Position numbers and translations under genes: made by a program | Shown: positions 49,117 to 57,494 of the stretch, in pieces | Position numbering within the stretch: the first letter of the stretch is position 1 | Layout of the letters: each line of letters begins with the position of its first letter | Notes under the pieces: generated by a model | The model's database searches: none | What the model saw: the letters and a program-made list of their open reading frames with translations, nothing else | Told to the model about the DNA's origin: nothing | Origin: Azotimanducus sp963663145 | GTDB lineage: Bacteria; Pseudomonadota; Gammaproteobacteria; Pseudomonadales; Azotimanducaceae | Length of the DNA stretch: 64,000 nt | Reading direction: 5' to 3' | Assembly (NCBI GenBank): GCA_963663145.1 | Contig: OY760134.1 | Location: 1,302,001-1,366,000, forward strand

Positions 49117-52107
49117 ATGGAGCATTATTCATTCAATCAACCGGGATTGTTCTTGTTGGCTGTTTTGGGCCTGTACGCCTTGCCCTTGGGGCCGGTGCAT
49201 GCGGAACAAGCTGACGAGGAGGAAGAAGTCGTCGAGGAAATCGTCGTAACCGGCTCGCAGATTCGCGGTGCGGATATTAGCGGGGTGCTATCCGTGAGTG
49301 TAATTACGTCGGAAGAAATCGAGTTCCTCGGTGTTGAGTCCGGAGATGAACTCTTCGATATGCTGCCGGAACAGGGACAGAACTACTTCAACGAAGCCGA
49401 GAATATCAGCGGCGGGGTCAACTCGGCCAGAGGGGACGTGGGCGCATTCAATCTGCGCAATCTCGGAACCGGTAATACCCTTGTGCTGTTGAACGGCCGC
49501 CGTATGGTGAACGAAGCTTCCTACCAGACTGAAGAGATTGGCGGCAGTTTTGTGCCCGTCAATACGGTCAACTCCAATACCATCCCGGTCTACGGCATTG
49601 ACCGGATCGAGATTCTCAAGGATGGTGCTTCGGCGATTTACGGTGCGGATGCGGTCGCTGGGGTAGTGAATCATGTGTTGAAGACGGATATTGAAGGCTA
49701 CAAGATTCAAGTTCGTGCTGATGCCTATGACAAGGTTGATCGCAACGTCTATTCCTTCAATCTTGAATGGGGCCGTTACTTCAATGACGGTGCCACCAAT
49801 CTTGCGGTCATGTTCGACTACAACGATCGGGACAAAATACACTCCAGCGAGGATGACCGTTGGGCCAATTCTGATATCAGGAGACTTGTGTCCGAAGATT
49901 CCCCTTGGGCGGGAGACCTACGCTTTCGCAATACCAGTGCGAATTCACTCTACGGGCAATTCGACATTCGCCCGAGTGTTGCTCGCTACGGGATCAGAGA
50001 TCGATTGACTGATCGTTCAGGCGAATTCGAGACCTATCCCATTGGTCACGAGAAGTGTCAATGGCAGCTCAACGACACCACCTGCGGCGGCGTCGATGGG
50101 CAGGGCACCTATCGATACAACCTCAACGAGTTTCGCGACCTTTCATCGGAGCGGACTCGGTCAACCCTCTTTGCATACCTTAATCACACCTTTGACAACG
50201 GTCTAGAGTCCTTCACCGAGTTCATGCACTGGGATTCGGACTCGGTGATGTTTCGCCACCCTTCGGCATCTTTTTCGGCGGTCAAACTACGAGTGGGTCC
50301 CGAAAACTACTACAACCCCTTTGGTCCCTGCGGCTCGCCCAACCGACTGCCCGATGATGTCATCGGCAGCGTGCCCTGTTCCGGAGTAGAACTCGAAATC
50401 GATAACTATCGATTTGCCGAAGTGCCGCGAATCATCGAGAACGACTCCAGTGTTTTTCGCGTACTGCAGGGATTGCGCGGTGAATCCAACGGATGGGATT
50501 GGGAGACCGCCATCTTATGGTCGGAAGCGGAACGTGAGGATCTCACCCGTAACCGCGTATCTAACCTGCTCATGGCCGAGGCGCTATTTGATTCCACACC
50601 CGCCGCCTACAACCCATTCTCGGGCGGCGTGAACAGCAATATCGAGCGGGCGTTGGTGGATGTCTATCGCAACAGCGAAACGGACCTGTTTCTCGCTGAC
50701 TTCAAGATCACCAATAACGCCTTGTTCTCGTTGCCTGCCGGATCGCTCGCGTTCTTGGCCGGAGCGGAATATCGAGAAGAATCATTTCTCGATGATCGGG
50801 ACCCCAGGCTTGATGGCACCGTTGTCTTCACCGACTACCAAGGCGATACCTATCCACTCGTCTCGGATGTCGTGAATTCCAGTCCAACACCAGACAACGA
50901 AGGGGATAGGAATGTCACCTCTCTGTTTGCGGAGATCCAGGCACCCCTACTTCAGAACATCGATATGCAGGCCGCGCTTCGCTACGAAGATTTTTCTGAT
51001 GTGGGTGATACCGTGGTTGGCAAGTTCGCCCTAGGTTGGCGCATTGTCAATGCTCTCTCGCTGCGCGGCTCTTGGTCTGAAGCCTTTCGCGCGCCCAATT
51101 TGATTACGGTCAATGAAGAGATCGTCGCGCGCCAAAATACTCGCAACGACTACGCTTGTGTCTATGCAGCCACCAGAGGAGGCGATCCGGAACAGGATAC
51201 CGTGGATTGTAGGAATTCCACGCAACGCATTGCCCAAGGTAGCGACGGCTTGGTGGCGGAAGAGTCCACCAACTTTTCGGTCGGGCTGGTCTTCACACCA
51301 ACCGACAACTGGACGGTGACCCTCGATTACTGGTCTATTCAGAAAGAAGACACCATAGGTCTCTTGGGCGAGGAGAACCATACGGTACTGGACCTCCTCA
51401 AGCGACTTGAACATGGTGCCGGAAACTGCGCGACGCTGGCACCCAATGCGGCGGTGGTCCGTGAAGGCGAGATCGCCGATGACGAGGCTGCCGTATATGC
51501 GGCGGCCGGCATCTGTCCCGCCGGGCTCATCAAGTATATTGATGATCGCTACGCAAACCTTGACACGCGCAACGTCCAAGGATACGACCTCGGCGTGTTC
51601 GGGAAATTGGAAACCCGCTTCGGCAATTGGTCTTTGCGTTATCAAATGACTATTCTGGATGAATTTGAGCAGGAGCCGGGTGGGGTGGCGGCAGAACTCG
51701 TCGCCGCCAAGGCGGCCGGAGTAATACCCGCCGATATTCCCATTGGAGGATTCGCCGACCTCGTCGAAAACGATGGCTACCAGAAGGAAAAACACCACCT
51801 CCTCGCGACTTGGAGGAAAGGTGATTTTGGCGCTTCAGTCAGTGGTACGAGGCTCGGAAAGTTCTATCAGGATTCATTGACCTTAAGTGACGGCACTAAA
51901 TACTGGATACCGGAATTCACGCGATGGAACGCCAACTTCAGCTATTACTTCGACTGGAATGACTGGATGTTTCGCGCACGCCTAGGAATCATGAACGTCA
52001 CTGACGAACGGGCGCCTTTGGCAGACCGCTACTTCGGCTACTTCGCCGACGCGCACACGGATTATGGACGCTACTACTATCTTTCGTTTCGCGTGATGGG
52101 GGATTAA
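49117..52107 (+). CDS. TonB-dependent outer-membrane receptor 2
   Basis: 996-aa outer-membrane transporter. ATG 49117 with GGAG at 8 nt; signal peptide ending LGPVHAEQ; acidic stretch, then the TonB box EEIVVTGSQIRG. Plug: FNLRNLGTGNTLVLLNGRRM and IDRIEILKDGASAIYGADAV. The barrel contains four paired cysteines in extracellular-loop regions (C-x-n-C around CQWQLNDTTC and GPCGSPNRLPDDVIGSVPC, later CVY...VDC and CATL...GICP). It is a larger barrel type resembling receptors for oligomers or peptides. It follows the peptidase-lyase fusion by 79 bp and is probably its uptake partner. Confidence 0.93.
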   Translation: MEHYSFNQPGLFLLAVLGLYALPLGPVHAEQADEEEEVVEEIVVTGSQIRGADISGVLSVSVITSEEIEFLGVESGDELFDMLPEQGQNYFNEAENISGGVNSARGDVGAFNLRNLGTGNTLVLLNGRRMVNEASYQTEEIGGSFVPVNTVNSNTIPVYGIDRIEILKDGASAIYGADAVAGVVNHVLKTDIEGYKIQVRADAYDKVDRNVYSFNLEWGRYFNDGATNLAVMFDYNDRDKIHSSEDDRWANSDIRRLVSEDSPWAGDLRFRNTSANSLYGQFDIRPSVARYGIRDRLTDRSGEFETYPIGHEKCQWQLNDTTCGGVDGQGTYRYNLNEFRDLSSERTRSTLFAYLNHTFDNGLESFTEFMHWDSDSVMFRHPSASFSAVKLRVGPENYYNPFGPCGSPNRLPDDVIGSVPCSGVELEIDNYRFAEVPRIIENDSSVFRVLQGLRGESNGWDWETAILWSEAEREDLTRNRVSNLLMAEALFDSTPAAYNPFSGGVNSNIERALVDVYRNSETDLFLADFKITNNALFSLPAGSLAFLAGAEYREESFLDDRDPRLDGTVVFTDYQGDTYPLVSDVVNSSPTPDNEGDRNVTSLFAEIQAPLLQNIDMQAALRYEDFSDVGDTVVGKFALGWRIVNALSLRGSWSEAFRAPNLITVNEEIVARQNTRNDYACVYAATRGGDPEQDTVDCRNSTQRIAQGSDGLVAEESTNFSVGLVFTPTDNWTVTLDYWSIQKEDTIGLLGEENHTVLDLLKRLEHGAGNCATLAPNAAVVREGEIADDEAAVYAAAGICPAGLIKYIDDRYANLDTRNVQGYDLGVFGKLETRFGNWSLRYQMTILDEFEQEPGGVAAELVAAKAAGVIPADIPIGGFADLVENDGYQKEKHHLLATWRKGDFGASVSGTRLGKFYQDSLTLSDGTKYWIPEFTRWNANFSYYFDWNDWMFRARLGIMNVTDERAPLADRYFGYFADAHTDYGRYYYLSFRVMGD

Positions 52108-52263
52108 GCGAGAGGAGGGGAACTCCCTAGGGAAACCGGCGAACACCTTGGTTTGGAGCATTGCCCTCAGACCCAATGCTCCGACTCATGCAACCCTGCA
52201 CCGAGAATTTCCAATTTGGAAGATTGATCGCTTGTACCGCTTAAGCGGCCAGTCAACACCCAT

Positions 52264-52300
52264 GCCATGGAGGAGCCTATTCTGTAGGCTCCTCCATGGC
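52264..52300. terminator. 16-bp perfect hairpin at the convergent ends of TonB receptor 2 and the small lipoprotein gene
   Basis: GCCATGGAGGAGCCTA (52264-52279) and TAGGCTCCTCCATGGC (52285-52300) are perfect inverted copies around TTCTG. The right arm and loop encode the last residues of the minus-strand small protein, and the left arm carries its stop codon. No T-tract follows on either strand. It could act as a bidirectional terminator or mRNA end protector. The 156 bp to its left (52108-52263) hold nothing recognised. Confidence 0.7.
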
Positions 52301-52600
52301 CTCTAGGAAGCACTCGACCGATGCCTTGAGATACTCACTTTCACCCGTCATCTCTACATGTACTTTTTTGACTTTGCGGTAACCGCAGAACCGCACAGCG
52401 AATGCAGCGGCTTTGTCCAAAGCATCTTCCGCGGAATCCAGCCCAGCAGGGTCGTTGTTCTGAAGCGCCCAAGTGGATTCGTCCGAGACCACCCGCGGCA
52501 CGGGGCTTTCAGCATCTATGGAAATACAGCTGCTCGTTGTGGCAGCCAACAGCACACACAGGGATATGCGTGAATAGGTCTGGGGAGATTCGCAAAGCAT
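52277..52600 (-). CDS. Small exported protein, possibly a lipoprotein
   Basis: 107 aa, family not recognised. The N terminus MLCESPQTYSRISLCVLLAA is signal-like and is followed by TTSSC, a poor lipobox (Thr at -3). The mature part is short and hydrophilic with two more cysteines (FCGYRKVKKV and VECFLEAMEE), which could form a disulfide. ATG 52600 follows GAGGGG. Evidence that it is real: plausible signal, ribosome site, and a hairpin exactly at its end. Confidence 0.5.
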   Translation of the reverse strand: MLCESPQTYSRISLCVLLAATTSSCISIDAESPVPRVVSDESTWALQNNDPAGLDSAEDALDKAAAFAVRFCGYRKVKKVHVEMTGESEYLKASVECFLEAMEEPTE

Positions 52601-52633
52601 GGAGATAGCCCCTCAGCGGAACTCTAACTATAA

Positions 52634-53278
52634 CTACAACTCGAACGCTAGCACCTGACTCAAGCTTTTGATTGCCTGACGTTCATCAACCACTTTGATG
52701 CTGTGCATGCCGAGTGCTCGGGCGGGTTTGCAGTTGATGCCAAGGTCATCGAGATATACCGCGTTTACTGGCGAAACGCCGAGCCGCTCGCAGGCGATTT
52801 GATAGATCCTGGGATCAGGCTTACGTATGCCTTCGATGCTAGACTCCACGACCACTTTGAAGATTGACATCACGTCTTGGACTTTTCGCGCTCGCGCGCT
52901 CGAACTCGCCATACCGGGGCCTTTTCCGGTACGGATATTATTTGTAATACAACCTACCTTTAGTCCCAAGTCATCTCGACACTTCTTTAGCACTTCAACC
53001 ATACGTGGACGCAATTCGCCCGAAAGTAGCGGCAAGACATGCGAGCCAGGAATGGGGTGGCCCGCCGATTCACTTTCTTTTAGGAAGGCCACATCGAATT
53101 GCTCGGGCGTGATTTGGTTTGATTCGAGTTGGGCCCACGCATTGCGCTCTGGATTCACCGCGTTGACGCGACGGATAAAGTCTTTGGGGATGCCGTTTTC
53201 CTCTTCATAGCGATTAAACTTTTCGAATGGACTGGTGGTTAATACGCCACCAAAATCCCAGAGCACAGCGTGGTACAT
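52634..53278 (-). CDS. HAD-superfamily hydrolase (subfamily IA)
   Basis: 214 aa from ATG 53278 (a TTG at 53299 is in frame). Motif I AVLWDFGGVLT has the nucleophile Asp, but Gly replaces the usual second Asp, as in several HAD-IA and epoxide-hydrolase N-domain proteins. Motif II is in CITNN, the conserved Lys in GIRKPDPRIY, and the acidic pair in VYLDDLGINC. A helical cap occupies about 20-95. It resembles the ACAD10/epoxide hydrolase N-terminal phosphatase group. Substrate unknown. Confidence 0.85.
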   Translation of the reverse strand: MYHAVLWDFGGVLTTSPFEKFNRYEEENGIPKDFIRRVNAVNPERNAWAQLESNQITPEQFDVAFLKESESAGHPIPGSHVLPLLSGELRPRMVEVLKKCRDDLGLKVGCITNNIRTGKGPGMASSSARARKVQDVMSIFKVVVESSIEGIRKPDPRIYQIACERLGVSPVNAVYLDDLGINCKPARALGMHSIKVVDERQAIKSLSQVLAFEL

Positions 53279-53413
53279 AAATCGATCAAAAAAGGACAAA
53301 TTTCCGTGTAAGTCTATCGAGCAGACTCTGAGACGGGTACTATCCTTTCACCTAGATTCCATGAAAAACCTTGCAGCTACCGTCAGCGACAGCGCGCCTC
53401 ATGCATAATTGGG

Positions 53414-54301
53414 GTGGCTAAGTTGTATGCGCAATCTAAAAAAAACATGCCCCAAGTTGAAATACTCAACACACACAAGTGCTTTGAGGGGTCGCTGCTT
53501 TTCTGTTGGCACGATTCCGGCACATTGGAGTGCCCAATGCGCTTCAGCCTATTTATTCCCGAGGAACAAAATCACGGCGGCGTTCCAATACTCTGGTGGC
53601 TGTCGGGTTTAACCTGCACGGAGGAGAATTTCACCCTCAAAGCTGGGGCCTACGCGCAAGCAGCGCGGCTTGGTCTCGCCATCATCGCGCCAGACACCAG
53701 CCCGAGAGGACAGCAGGTGGCCGACGACGAAGCCTATGACCTAGGGCAGGGTGCCGGTTTCTATCTCGATGCCACACAGTCGCCGTGGACACCACACTTC
53801 TCCATGTACTCCTACATCACTGAGGAACTGCAAGCGCTCGTCACAAACGAGTTCTCGGTAGACGCGACCCGTCAAGGAATCTCTGGGCATTCCATGGGTG
53901 GGCACGGCGCTTTGGTGCTCGGACTGCGAAACCCAAGCCTCTACCAGAGCATTTCGGCCTTCGCGCCCATAGTCGCGCCCTGCGAATGTCCTTGGGGTCA
54001 GAAAGCCTTCTCGGCCTATCTTGGAGAGGATCAAACCGCTTGGGCAGCCTATGATGCATGTCAAATATTGAGCAATTCGGCGAGTCGAGAGGCTTTCCCA
54101 GCAATCTTGGTGGATCAGGGCGGAGCCGATCAGTTCCTTGAGGAGCAACTCAAGCCGGAGCTGCTTGAGGATGCTGCCAAGCAGGCTGGGCAGGAAATCC
54201 TCATCCGACATCAACCTGGCTACGACCACAGCTATTTCTTCGTGTCCTCCTTCATCGCAGACCATCTGAAGCATCACGCGGCAGTTCTTAATGACGGTTA
54301 G
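53414..54301 (+). CDS. fghA: S-formylglutathione hydrolase
   Basis: Final step of glutathione-dependent formaldehyde oxidation, releasing formate and glutathione. The esterase-D fold shows PILWWLSGLTCTEENFTLKAG, then DTSPRG and AYDLGQGAGFYLDAT. The nucleophile lies in GHSMGGHGAL, and the His in PGYDHSYFF. Start is GTG 53414 (295 aa) or ATG 53447 (284 aa, nearer E. coli FrmB/YeiG); neither has a good ribosome site. The partner glutathione-dependent alcohol dehydrogenase is not next door. It overlaps gltX by 11 bp. Confidence 0.93.
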   Translation: MAKLYAQSKKNMPQVEILNTHKCFEGSLLFCWHDSGTLECPMRFSLFIPEEQNHGGVPILWWLSGLTCTEENFTLKAGAYAQAARLGLAIIAPDTSPRGQQVADDEAYDLGQGAGFYLDATQSPWTPHFSMYSYITEELQALVTNEFSVDATRQGISGHSMGGHGALVLGLRNPSLYQSISAFAPIVAPCECPWGQKAFSAYLGEDQTAWAAYDACQILSNSASREAFPAILVDQGGADQFLEEQLKPELLEDAAKQAGQEILIRHQPGYDHSYFFVSSFIADHLKHHAAVLNDG

Positions 54302-55784
54302 AACGCGAATCGCACCTTCGCCCACGGGATCTCCGCATCTCGGCACGGCCTACGTTGGTCTGATGAACCGCGTGTTTGCGGATGCTGGTGGCGGCAGCTT
54401 TGTGCTGCGCATAGAAGATACCGATCAGGCAAGAAGCTCACGTGAATCTGAACAGGCCATCATCAATGCGCTGCGCTGGCTGAGGCTTGAATGGGACGAA
54501 GGTCCGGACATCGGCGGCCCCCATGGTCCGTACAGACAAAGCGAGCGCCTGCATATCTATCAGCAGCACGCCGAACAACTCTTGGAAATGGGGGCAGCCT
54601 TTCGCTGTTTTTGTACTCCAGAGCGGCTTGCAGAGGTTCGAGGCCAACAAATGGCCAACAAGGAGACCCCTCGCTATGACGGTGCGTGTCTAGCGCTTTC
54701 CACTCAAGAAATCCAAGCGCGTCTGGAAGCGGACGAGCCTAGCGTGATTCGTCTCAAGGTGCCGACACAAGGCCTGTCCAGCTTCGAGGATCATTTGCGC
54801 GGCGAGATTCAGATTCCTTGGACACAGGTGGACATGCAGGTGTTGGTCAAGTCCGACGGCTACCCCACGTATCACATGGCAGCTTGCGTGGATGATCAAC
54901 TCATGCAGATCTCTCACCTGATTCGCGGTGAGGAATGGATCAGCTCGGTGCCCAAGCAGCAATTGCTGGCGCAAGCCTTTGGCTGGGAGATGCCTGTTTA
55001 CGTGCATTTGCCGCTCATTCGCAACCCCGATGGAAGCAAACTCTCCAAGCGCCGTAATCCGACCAGCATTGACTACTATCGACGCATCGGCATTCTCCCG
55101 GAAGCGCTCTTGAACTACCTCGGCACCTTAGGATGGTCCATGCCTGATGAATCCGAAATTTTTTCTTTCAATCAGATGCGCGACTCTTTCGATTTGTCAC
55201 GGCTGAAAACCGGTGCGCCCATCTTCGATCAGGTCAAGTTGAAGTCCTTTAACGAGCAGTATTTGCGCGACCTCGACAATCAGTCCTTTCTAGCGCGCTA
55301 TGTGGACTGGGCAAATGAGCCGGGCATCGCCGAGTCAATTGTTGAACTGGTGCGCGAGCGAACCGAGGCCTTTGGCGACATCGCCCCGCAAATCGACTAT
55401 TTGATCGGTGACCGAGCCGCTCTGGATGCCGACAAATTCACCCACAAGACGCTTGCGGCCGAGCAACAAGTGGAAATTCTTGCGATGGTGGGCTGGGCGC
55501 TTGAAGGGCTCAACACTTGGCAGAGGGATGCCATCTATGCCGCCTGCGAGCAGATTTCCGATGCCCGGCAAGTGAAGTTTCGGGACTTCCTCTTTCCGCT
55601 GTTCTTGGCAATTTCCGGTCGCAAAGTGAGCCTGCCTTTGTTCGACTCCATGGCGATTCTGGGCAAGGACTTGTGCCTTGTGCGCATCCGCGAGGCCGTG
55701 GAATGCCTCGGAGGCCTGTCAAAGAGGCGCGAAAAGTCCGTGCGAAAGGCGTTCGAGGGTCTAGCTGCCGGGAACGTCAATTAG
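54291..55784 (+). CDS. gltX: Glutamyl-tRNA synthetase
   Basis: Class I aminoacyl-tRNA synthetase, 497 aa. The HIGH-like motif is in RIAPSPTGSPHLGTAYVGL and the KMSKS-like motif in GSKLSKRRNP. RIEDTDQARSSRESEQAI and GPYRQSERL are further GluRS blocks. A C-terminal helical anticodon-binding domain is present, so it is not the truncated GluQ form. The ATG lies inside the end of fghA. The last 24 bp overlap the convergent ThDP-enzyme gene. Confidence 0.95.
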   Translation: MTVRTRIAPSPTGSPHLGTAYVGLMNRVFADAGGGSFVLRIEDTDQARSSRESEQAIINALRWLRLEWDEGPDIGGPHGPYRQSERLHIYQQHAEQLLEMGAAFRCFCTPERLAEVRGQQMANKETPRYDGACLALSTQEIQARLEADEPSVIRLKVPTQGLSSFEDHLRGEIQIPWTQVDMQVLVKSDGYPTYHMAACVDDQLMQISHLIRGEEWISSVPKQQLLAQAFGWEMPVYVHLPLIRNPDGSKLSKRRNPTSIDYYRRIGILPEALLNYLGTLGWSMPDESEIFSFNQMRDSFDLSRLKTGAPIFDQVKLKSFNEQYLRDLDNQSFLARYVDWANEPGIAESIVELVRERTEAFGDIAPQIDYLIGDRAALDADKFTHKTLAAEQQVEILAMVGWALEGLNTWQRDAIYAACEQISDARQVKFRDFLFPLFLAISGRKVSLPLFDSMAILGKDLCLVRIREAVECLGGLSKRREKSVRKAFEGLAAGNVN

Positions 55785-57314
55785 ATAGGGGCCCGGTTCG
55801 TGATAGCTCCGTTCAAGCGCCGCGTTCATTTCGTCGAGCGTTTCGACGCGAGCGCCTGGAACGCCCATGCTCTTCGCCATGGTGACAAAGTCCAGATCCG
55901 GGTTTGAGAGGTCGAGCATGCTCATGGCCTTCGGCCCCGGGTTGAGGGTGCCTGTGCGCATGAATTCGATCTGTAGAATCGAATACTTGCGGTTGGAAAA
56001 TATGATCGAGGTCACATCAAGCTGCTCGCGCGCCTGGGTCCACAAGCCTTGAATCGTATACATGGCGCTGCCATCACCATTCAAGGACACGACCTTGCGA
56101 TCGGGGCAGGCAATCGCTGCGCCTACCGACACGGGAATTCCTTGTCCAATGGCACCACCCATGAGGTCAAGCCAGTCATGGGGTGCCGTGTTTTCGGTCG
56201 CCCAAGGGACAGATGCGGCGGCTGTCGCGCCCTCGTTGACGACGATGGCCTGTTCAGGCAGGGTCGCGCCAATCGCTTGCGCCACACCCTCAAAGGTGAG
56301 GGCACCGGTGGGTGGCTCCGGTGGCGTGGGCACTTGATCAATTCGCGAAATCTGCTCTGGAACTCTGAGACGATCACAAAGAGCTTCCAGTGCCGCTTCA
56401 ATGTGCTCGTGAGGTTCGGCAAAGAGATGGCATTGCGTGCCATCAGGAACGAGCCGACTGGGCCTTTCCGGGTAGGCGAAGAAGCTCACCGGCTCCTTGG
56501 CGCCCACTCTGATGATGTGGCGGAATTGTTCAAATTCCTGCATGGCCACCTCGCTAAAGTAGGGCACTCTTCTGAGGGTTGGCCGGTTCCGCCCGCGTTC
56601 GACGCGCGTAAGAAAGGTGTCGCCCAAGAGATCCGCGCCCGTATGCAGCGCGATTCGTTCCAGATATTCGAGGGACGCTCCCGTGGTCGCCGGATAGCTG
56701 AGCAGCAATGCGACCTTTCCATCAGCGTCTTCAATGAGTCTCGCAATGGCTTCAATCCGCTCTTGTTCAACTTGCGGAGGCGACTCGGGGGGTAAGGGTT
56801 TCGCTGGCCCTGTGGCTGGATTCCACGCACAGTCGGCCGGCAGTACCAAGGTCACGACCTGACCAGGGGGCTGAAGCGAGGCCTGAACCGCACTCGCCGC
56901 ATCCGAGGCGACCTCTTCGGCGCTTCGCGAATGACGCACCCATCCGGAGACTGCCGAGGCCAAACTCTGGATATCAGAATGCAGTGGGGCATCAAGCGCC
57001 CGATGGTAGGTGGCGTGTTCGCCAACCACGTTGATGAGGGGTACTCTGGCGCGCCGTGCGTTGTGCAGATTGGCAATGCCATTGCCAAGCCCTGGCCCAA
57101 GATGCAAAAGCGTGCAGGCTGGATGGCCGGTCATGCGAGCGTATCCGTCTGCGGCTCCGGTCACTACACCCTCAAACAAGCCGAGGACACAGCGCATCTC
57201 CGATTGCCGATCCAACGCAGCGACGAAGTGCATCTCGGAGGTTCCGGGATTGGCAAAGCAGGTGGTGACTCCAGAGGCCACAAAGGTCCGTAACAGGCTC
57301 TCGGCACCGTTCAT
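55761..57314 (-). CDS. Thiamin-diphosphate enzyme of the acetolactate synthase/benzoylformate decarboxylase family
   Basis: 517 aa. The N-terminal pyrimidine-binding domain has the catalytic Glu in VLGLFEGVVTGAADGYARMT (about 43-62). A central domain follows, then a PP domain with GDGSAMYTIQGLWTQAREQL and the ThDP/Mg motif Asn in IIFSNRKYSILQIE. Annotated relatives are called acetolactate synthase large subunit, but no small regulatory subunit or ilv gene is near, so a role in branched-chain synthesis is doubtful and an oxo-acid decarboxylase or carboligase is equally possible. AGGAG precedes ATG 57314. It is divergent from gor across 180 bp. Confidence 0.85.
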   Translation of the reverse strand: MNGAESLLRTFVASGVTTCFANPGTSEMHFVAALDRQSEMRCVLGLFEGVVTGAADGYARMTGHPACTLLHLGPGLGNGIANLHNARRARVPLINVVGEHATYHRALDAPLHSDIQSLASAVSGWVRHSRSAEEVASDAASAVQASLQPPGQVVTLVLPADCAWNPATGPAKPLPPESPPQVEQERIEAIARLIEDADGKVALLLSYPATTGASLEYLERIALHTGADLLGDTFLTRVERGRNRPTLRRVPYFSEVAMQEFEQFRHIIRVGAKEPVSFFAYPERPSRLVPDGTQCHLFAEPHEHIEAALEALCDRLRVPEQISRIDQVPTPPEPPTGALTFEGVAQAIGATLPEQAIVVNEGATAAASVPWATENTAPHDWLDLMGGAIGQGIPVSVGAAIACPDRKVVSLNGDGSAMYTIQGLWTQAREQLDVTSIIFSNRKYSILQIEFMRTGTLNPGPKAMSMLDLSNPDLDFVTMAKSMGVPGARVETLDEMNAALERSYHEPGPYLIDVPGS

Positions 57315-57494
57315 GTCAGCGCACTCCTGTGAGTATTGCTTGAAAAGCCAATTGCACGTTCTCCAGAAAACGCGCTAGTGTGCCACATGGCGGGCGCTCC
57401 TGAATGATGCGAACACAGGTTCGCGGTTGATGTAGAAAGCCACCACCTTGTTGGCACACCTATATACTTCGCCGATTATTCGCGAGCTTTAAGC

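Noticed and set aside
55761..55784. Frameshift joining gltX and the ThDP gene
   Set aside because: The genes converge on opposite strands; each ends with its own normal C terminus, so the 24-bp overlap is simple 3' overlap.
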